Made by a program: the position numbers and the translations under genes
Shown here: positions 57,688 to 64,000 of the stretch, one piece after another
How positions within the stretch are numbered: the stretch's first letter is position 1
Layout: every line of letters starts with the position of its first letter
The notes under the pieces: model-generated
Databases searched by the model: none
Seen by the model: only the letters and a program-made list of their open reading frames with translations
Told to the model about the DNA's origin: nothing
Source: Nymphaea colorata
Lineage: Eukaryota > Streptophyta > Magnoliopsida > Nymphaeales > Nymphaeaceae
Length of the DNA: 64,000 nucleotides
Assembly (NCBI RefSeq): GCF_008831285.2
Contig: NC_045138.2
Span: 16,773,934 to 16,837,933 of the forward strand
Direction of reading: 5' to 3'

Positions 57688-58110
57688 CGTCCTATAACGT
57701 CCGAGATAATGAAAGAAGCAGAGACCGAACAAGTGTCATATAGCATTTGAGATGAATAACTGGCAAGATGCCCTATAGCGTTTGAAATAACTAAAGTGGT
57801 ATGAAATAATAAAAGGAGATGACCAAACAACAACGGTATGAGATAAGGAACTAGGTTGTATAGCATAAGAGATAAAGACATGGGTATGAGATAACGAAAC
57901 AAGACTCATAACATCTGAAATAACCACAGAAGTATGAGATATGGAAACATGTCTTATAGTACCTGAGATAACGACATGAGTATGAGATGAGAAAACATGT
58001 CTTATAATGTATGAGATAATGATAAGGGTATGTGATAACCAAACATCTTATATAGTGTCAGAAATAACAAAAGGGGTCTAAGATAATGACAAAGGTATGA
58101 GATAAAGAAA
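57688..58110 (+). repeat. Degenerate minisatellite (about 55-60 bp units)
   Basis: Units of the form GGTATGAGATAA, (CG)GAAACA(T/A)G, TCTTATAGCATCTGAGATAA, CGACATGAG repeat about seven times, best preserved between 57830 and 58060. Copies differ by substitutions and small indels. Translations of this stretch are repetitive artefacts. Confidence 0.85.
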
Positions 58111-59688
58111 AGGTGGAGACAAAAACAAACAAAGAGGTATATTGGTCATAACGACGTGTATATACAAACTTACACAATCATTCCCACCTTCGCATCAGGG
58201 CATGCTTGATTAAAGTAAATTCATTGGTAGCCAATCTCGATTCTGTTGTCAAATCTCAAAACCTTCGATTACTATGTGGCAGCATCACAAGCCTATGTAC
58301 AAAATTTTCGCGCACCATGAAAGTGTATATAACCCTCTTCGCGTGTACATAAGATGGCACAAGTTGATTAACCCAAAAATCAAACACATGAACATAATGA
58401 ACACGATACATATCCACTTCCATCATGTCATCATGTGAGCATGACAGATTAACATGCATACTAACCATTTCAGTATACATCACGCATAAGTGAGCATTGG
58501 TGATCATGTGCATGGATGCCAACAAACAAAACTGAGGAACGGATGTTAGAAACTAAGACAATCATACTGATATTAATCGTGCGTCCTGATAACAATCAAT
58601 CACACTAATTAGGCACGTACATATAACATGCTTGATTACAATGAAAGCGGGAATAGAGAGAGACAACGTACTCTCCTGACCAGAAAAGTTCCACGGAATA
58701 TTGGAAATGAAAGAGAGTGGAAAAACAAACATTGATGCGGAAGAGATAGAAGAAACAAGAAGATTGAGGAAGAGCGCGCCAAGCAAAGAGAGAACACACT
58801 AAAAAATCTTAAGGTGGTTTTCCCACCCATTAAGAAAACATATGATTTGGTCAATAGTTTATAATAGTGCAGACATTAATGTCTTTCTATATATATCAAT
58901 AATTAATGTCCCGTTTTCATTATATAGCACATTGTTTCTGGTTTGCTGCTTTACTTCTTTGGTCTGCGAGCGCGTTGTTTTGGGTCTTATGGAGCAACTT
59001 TTCATCTTCTCTCTCAGTGGCAGGGGTCATGACTCCACCTCTGGTCATTTAAAAAATTAAAAAAAATACATATAAATTTTAAATTTTTTAATTTAACCTA
59101 TATAAAAAAATTTAAAAATTATATTTCGGCCCTCATTTTAATGAAAAATTAATTTCCAACTCCACTCCTGTCTACAAGTTGAGGAAAACAAGCCGTCGTT
59201 AACGACTTTGTACTCTCTTCAATCCACTATAGCTTAAGGTAAAGCTAAATTTGTAGAGGAACAAAATGGCAAGCCTTCATGGACATTGGTGATTAAATTT
59301 GGCACTGTAAGATCAGGAATGTATGTCTTCTTGTGCATAACATTGGTGATTAAATTTTCATTCCCTTCAAAATAAGGACATATGCACTTGGTTTGGGTTT
59401 AATATATTTTATTTTGTTTGTCAACAATATCCTTTCTTCCTTATAAGGATTCGTTTTATGGATTTATTAGTTATGACTTGTGACTCTTACCACTTTGTGT
59501 TTGGTAGCTGGGCATATGTTTTGTCTACTTAGATATTTGTATGAAGAAAATGAAAAAAATGAAAGCAGTTATGAAATTTTGTTAGTATGATTAGATAGCT
59601 GAGACGATGAATGAACCAACTAATGGATGAACAAGAAAAAAAATGAAGAATGTAAGAGGTGAAGAATTAGCACAAAACAAACATTGTG
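58111..59688. other. Gene-free region left of the copia element
   Basis: No gene is supported. The stretch 59020-59175 (GGGGTCATGACTCCACCTCT, then TTAAAAAATTAAAAAAA-type runs, a TTTCGGCCCTCATT block and ACTCCACTCCTGTC) resembles a widespread AT-rich plant repeat that usually carries a CTCCGCCCCTG motif. That assignment is from memory and weak. Confidence 0.4.
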
Positions 59689-59693
59689 GCCCG

Positions 59694-60006
59694 TGTTGGT
59701 TTATGGAACTTGATCCATATTGGACACTCATATGCAATACCGAGGACAAATGTAAGGACATTTATGTCATTTTGTATAAATGCGGGTTTGCCCTAATCCT
59801 TATGTTGTGAGGGGAACCACAGTTTCTTTTTTGGTATTCTCTATGAGAGTGTCTGTGTTCATCTGATAGTGAATAGTGAAAGATTGGTGTGACTGTGGAC
59901 GTAGTAGATTATTGCTCCGAACCACATAAATCTTTGTCTTCTTCCTTGTTGCTTCTATCGCCCTCTTGAAAGGACGAGAGGAGAGTTTTGTGTGTTGTTC
60001 CTAACA
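59694..60006 (+). repeat. 5' LTR of the copia element (313 bp)
   Basis: Starts TGTTGGTTTATGG directly after GCCCG and ends CCTAACA. Its last 78 bp (59929-60006) match 63903-63980 with four mismatches by eye. Confidence 0.88.
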
Positions 60007-60008
60007 AC

Positions 60009-60020
60009 TGGTATCAGAGC
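60009..60020 (+). other. Primer-binding site (initiator tRNA-Met)
   Basis: TGGTATCAGAGC, two bases after the 5' LTR, is complementary to the 3' end of plant initiator tRNA-Met, the usual copia primer. Confidence 0.93.
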
Positions 60021-60043
60021 TCGGTTCGTTCGCGATAGGAACA

Positions 60044-60820
60044 ATAGCACTAGAAGAAGGAAAAGTCAGAATCGAGAAGTTCGACGGTAAAGACTTCGGA
60101 TTCTGGAAGATGCAGATCGAGGACTATTTGTATCAAAAGAAACTGCATAAACCACTCATGGGAGCGAAGCATACAACAATGGCTGATGCAGATTGGTAGT
60201 TGGTGGATAAACAAGCCCTTAGAGTCATCCAGTTGACGGTGGCCAGAAACGTCGCCTTCAACATTGTTAACAATAAGACGACAGCAAGTCTGATGAAGAC
60301 ACTAACAGATATGTACGAAAAACCCTCTGCTTCGAATAAGGTATATCTGATGCGTCGATTATTTAATTTGAAAATGGCTGAAGGTGCCTCTGTTACGGAT
60401 CACATAAATGAGTTCAATGTTATTACTTCTCAATTATGTTCTGTACATATTAAATTTGATGATGAGGTTCAAGCCCTAATTTTACTGTCATCTCTATCGG
60501 AGAGTTGGAGTGCCACTGTGAATACCGTGAGTAGTTCATCGGGGTCAAGTAAATTGAAGTTTATTGGTGTTCGAGATTTAATACTTAGTGAGGACATTCG
60601 CAAAAGAGAGGCAGGAAAACCTCTCGATTCTGCCCTAAATGTTTAAAACAGGGGCAAAACTAATCAACGCTACCAAGAGCGTGGAAGGTCCAAATCTAAG
60701 AGAAGGAGTCAATTCAAACATCGAAGTGATGGCTGTTGGAACTATGGTAAGCCAGACCACCGAAAAAGAGACTGCAGGTTGTTGAAGAAGAAGAACCCAA
60801 ATCGTGAGGATGATTAAACA
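60044..60820 (+). pseudogene. Copia gag relic
   Basis: The frame opens at ATA 60044, where the family has its start ATG. It contains FDGKDFGFWKMQIEDYL (UBN2/DUF4219-type capsid), a TAG at 60197-60199, then YLMRRLFNLKMAEGASVTDH and a TAA at 60644-60646. The zinc knuckle near 60731-60772 reads CWNYGKPDHRKRDC, with Tyr in place of the second Cys of C-x2-C-x4-H-x4-C. The capsid would have packaged element RNA; it is no longer expressible in full. Confidence 0.9.
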
Positions 60821-62300
60821 AATGCAACAGCAGAATATATAACTGATGCACTTGCTTTGAGTGTACACAGCTCTATAGAGTTTTGGATTTTAGACTCTGG
60901 TGCATCTTTTCATTCAACATATTCTAATGAAAGTATGCATAACTATGTTGCAGGAAAATTTGGCAGAGTATACCTTGCAGATGATGAATCTCTGGATATT
61001 GTAGGAAAATGTGAGGTTCACATTAAAATGCTGAATGGACATGTATGGAAGTTAAAATATGTCAGAGATGTCCTAGGGTTGAAGAAGAATCTCATTTCGG
61101 TCAGACGGTTAGATGACGAAGGCTATGTTACTACCTTTGTTGGCGGATCTTGGAAGATAACCAAAGGTGCCATGGTTATAACACGAGGTCATAAACTTGG
61201 TACATTGTACATGACTGCAGATGTGAAAGACACAGTGGCTGTGGTAAAATGTGAGAATAAATCCTTGTTGTGACATTGGAGGCTTGGGCATAACAGTGAG
61301 AAGGGAATGAAGATCATGACAACAAGTAACAAGTTGCATGACTTGAAATCTATAAACATTGGGCTATGTGAAGACTGTGTCTTCGGGAAATAGAAAATAG
61401 TCACTTTCTCCAAAGTTGGATGGCCTCCTAAGAAAGAAAAGTTAGAGTTGGTGCATATGATGTTTGGGGACCAGCTCCAGTTCATTCTCTTGGATGATCT
61501 TTATACTATGTCACATTCATTGATGATTGTACCAGAAATGTATGAGTATATTTTCTCAAGCATAAATCTGACGTGTTTAATGTTTTTAAAAGGTGGAAAG
61601 CAGAAGTAGAAAATCAGACTGGAAAAAAGATTAAGTGTCTATGGTCAGACAATGGAGGTGAGTATGACAGTAAAGAGTTTAAAGACTTTTGTGCAGATCA
61701 TGAGATTCAAACACAAAGGACGATCCCTAAAAAGCCATGACAAAATGGAGTTGCTGAAAGAATGAACAGAACCCTTTGTGAAAGTGCAAGGAGCATGAGA
61801 CTGCATTCAGGCTTGCCAAAGATTTTTTGGGCTGATGCAATCAATACAGCTGCATACTTGATAAATCGTGAGCCTTCTGTTCATTTGGACTATGGAATAC
61901 TTGAATAAGCCTGGAAAGACAAGAAGGTAAATCTTGCGCACTTAAGAGTCTTTGATTGTGTCTCTTACATATATATAGACTTGGATAAAAGGGATAAATT
62001 AGACTTTAAGTCCAGGAATTGTTATTTCATTGGTTATGGAAATAATGAGTTTGAGTATCGTTTTTTGGATGATAAAGTGAAGAAAATTATTAGACATAAT
62101 GACGTAGTGTCCAATGAAATGGCTCTGTACAAAGACATGGATAGTTTTATGTATGATAAGAATGAACATCATGACACAAGTGAAGACATTGTAGAACTTC
62201 AAGATGTCTGTGAAGATGATGTTACAATTAAGATTCACGATGGAAACAGTCAGATGAACCAAGAACTAAGCACATCCCAACTTTCATTGAGGAGATCAAG
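60821..62300 (+). pseudogene. Copia protease-integrase relic
   Basis: Protease active site: FWILDSGASFHST at about 60881. Integrase zinc finger HWRLGH ... LCEDCVFGK, broken by TGA 61271-61273 and TAG 61391-61393. The catalytic core has FIDDCTR, WSDNGGEY and NGVAERMNRTL (D-D-E), with further stops including TGA 61543-61545. The C-terminal region RNCYFIGYGNNEFEYRF is intact in an open frame at 61981-62469. Confidence 0.9.
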
Positions 62301-63882
62301 TAGAAGACCAAAACGAAAACGAATGTATTCTTCTTATTTACATTACTTACTGTTAACTGATGCCGGAGAACCCGAGTGTTTTGATGAAGCAATGCAGGTT
62401 ACAGATTCAATTAAGTGGGAGTCAGCTATGAAAGAAGATATTGACTCTCTACATGCTAACAGAGCATGAAAACTAATTGAGCTTCATTGTAGGAAGAAGA
62501 CATTGCAAAACAAATGAGCATACATGATTAAAGAAGAAGCAGATGGAAGAAAAATGTATAAAGCAAGGTTAATAGTGAAAGGTTTTCAACAGAAAGAAGG
62601 TATAGATTATACAAAAAATTTCTCTCATGTTGTAAAACTAACTATTATAAGATTGGTATTAAGTTTAGTTGCAACTGAAAATTTATATTTGAAGCAACTA
62701 GATATAAAAACTGCATTCCTTCATGGGGATTTGAAGGAAGATATTTATATGGTGTAACATGAAGGTTTTCAAGTACGAGAAAATGAAAGCCTTGTATGCA
62801 AGTTAGAGAAGAGTCTATATGGTTTAAAACAAGTATCGAGATAGTGGTACAAAAAGTTTGATAACTTCATGGGGAGAAATGCCTTTAAGAAGTGTGATAT
62901 GGATCACTGTTGCTATTTTAAGAACTTTTATAGTTGTTATATCATTTTACTATTATATGTGGATGATATGCTTATTGTAAGCTCAAATTTGTAAAAGATC
63001 AATTTTTTGAAAGAACAACTATCAAAAGATTTTGAAATGAAAAATCTAGGTACAGCGAAACAAATCCTCAAGATAAGAATTAGTAGGGATAGTAAGACAT
63101 GTATTTTAAATTTGACTCAACAAAATTATATTGAGAAGATCTTGTGCAGGTTTAAGATGCAAGATGCTAAACCTGTTAGTACGCATTTTGCTAGTCATTT
63201 CAAATTGTCCAAGGATTTATCACCCAAGACAGATGAAGAGCGTGAAGAAATGTCAAGGATTCTATATGCTTCAACAGTGGGTAGCTTGATGTATGTTATG
63301 GTATGCACCAGACTAAGTATAGCACAAGCAGTGGGAGCAGTAAGCAGATACATAGATGAGCGTGGAAAGAAACATTGGGAGGCTGTGAAGTGGATATTAC
63401 GATATTTGAAAGGAACTTCAGGTATGTGCCTTTCTTTTAAGAAAAATGAATTACTTTTGCATGGCAGGAGAAGCACCAGTAGGTACATTTACACCATAGG
63501 AGGAACCCGTGTTAGTTGGGTTTCACGGTTTCAAAAGGTTGTTGCGTTGTCTACTACTGAAACTGAATGTATTGCAGTTATAGAAGCCATTAAAGAGATG
63601 ATTTGGCTAAAGACTATTCTAAAAAAATTGCATGTAAAGGAAGAGAAGAGTGTTCTCTCTTGTGACAGTCAACGTGCAATTCATTTAGCCAAGAACCCAG
63701 TGTTCCATGCTAGAACAAAACATATTGAATTGAAGTATCATTTCATTATAGATTTGTTGAAAGAGAAGATACTATCTCTTGAAAAGATTCGTGGAACAGA
63801 GAATCCAGCAGACATGTTGACAAAGCCAATGACTGCTGAGAAACTGAAATTATGTTTAACCTCAGTTGGTCTCCAAGGTTGA
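62301..63882 (+). pseudogene. Copia reverse transcriptase-RNase H relic
   Basis: RT motifs: KARLIVKGFQQKEGIDYTKN, QLDIKTAFLHGDLKEDIYM and YVDDMLIV (the catalytic Asp pair is retained). Stops lie at 62467, 62515, 62755, 62842 and 62992. A 291-codon open frame (63007-63882) covers the RT thumb and RNase H (WEAVKWILRYLKGTSGMCL, VVALSTTETEC, HARTKHIELKYHFI, ENPADMLTK). The usual Y-x-D-A-D-x-A-G-D block before RKSTS is missing (HGRRSTSRYI at about 63461), so the first RNase H catalytic Asp is gone. Confidence 0.92.
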
Positions 63883-63902
63883 TTGATGAGGAGGCGTCGC
63901 AC

Positions 63903-63980
63903 AATCTTTGTCTTCTTCCTTGTTGCTTCTATCCCCCTCCTGAAAGGACGAGATGAGAGTTTTGTGTGTTCTTCCTAACA
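63903..63980 (+). repeat. Truncated 3' LTR (78 bp)
   Basis: Matches the last 78 bp of the 5' LTR with four mismatches and ends CCTAACA followed by the target duplicate GCCCG. The first about 235 bp of the LTR are absent; the internal region runs straight into it through GAGGAGGCGTCGCAC. Confidence 0.9.
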
Positions 63981-64000
63981 GCCCGATCGATCAAAAGTTA

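Larger units (their letters stand above)
59694..63980 (+). mobile_element. Ty1/copia LTR retrotransposon (Tork/Tnt1-like), inactive
   Basis: The element is bounded by GCCCG at 59689-59693 and 63981-63985 (5-bp target duplication) and by termini TGTTGG and CCTAACA. Order is 5' LTR, primer-binding site, gag, protease, integrase, reverse transcriptase, RNase H, truncated 3' LTR; integrase before RT defines copia. Protein resemblance is to the Tnt1-94/Tork lineage. At least a dozen in-frame stops, a start codon changed to ATA, a broken zinc knuckle and a lost RNase H aspartate show it cannot move on its own. Confidence 0.95.

Noticed and set aside
57688-58110. CRISPR-like periodicity
   Set aside because: Units are diverged throughout with no conserved repeat and unique spacer structure, and the genome is eukaryotic; it is a minisatellite.

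Overview
The window is nuclear DNA from a flowering plant. It shows AT-rich intergenic DNA, GT-AG introns from under 100 bp to about 4.3 kb, plant-type protein families, GA/CT-rich 5' leaders, MITEs, a Ty1/copia retrotransposon and inserted plastid DNA. I cannot name the species from sequence alone. Six genes can be modelled exon by exon with the reading frame kept across every junction, and the 3' end of a seventh enters at the left edge.

Layout. 1-2.7 kb: last two exons of an unrecognised gene. 4.9-8.7 kb: a MYCBP (AMY-1) orthologue in five exons, the first carrying only the ATG. 9.1-10.0 kb: a decayed tandem repeat, then about 4 kb with no gene. 14.7-29.3 kb: a large 12-exon MATH-domain gene of the MUSE13/MUSE14 (TRAF1A/B) family, whose introns hold two MITEs with visible target duplications. 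30.0-31.7 kb: LINE debris. 32.1-37.2 kb: GPI8/PIG-K, catalytic subunit of GPI transamidase, ten exons. 39.5-42.0 kb: ribosomal stalk protein P1 with a TATA box and telo-box. 42-47.7 kb: gene-poor. 48.1-51.7 kb: two-exon F-box/kelch gene (OR23-like). 53.3-54.0 kb: a mosaic of short plastid pieces (trnR-ACG, two ycf2 ends, atpA) in alternating orientation. 55.7-56.2 kb (minus strand): a PRE/ILI-type atypical HLH gene. 56.5-58.1 kb: decayed minisatellites. 59.7-64.0 kb: a Tork/Tnt1-like copia element with a 5-bp target duplication, many nonsense changes and a 3' LTR lacking about three quarters of its length.

The host genes are unrelated single-copy or housekeeping genes (GPI anchoring, ribosome, immune-receptor turnover, ubiquitin ligation, growth regulation). 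They do not form an operon or cluster. No clearly new biological system is evident. The most unusual structures are the fine-scale plastid mosaic, the copia element that kept its target duplication while losing most of one LTR, a MITE family present in opposite orientations, and the complementary GA and CT tracts bracketing GPI8 exon 1.
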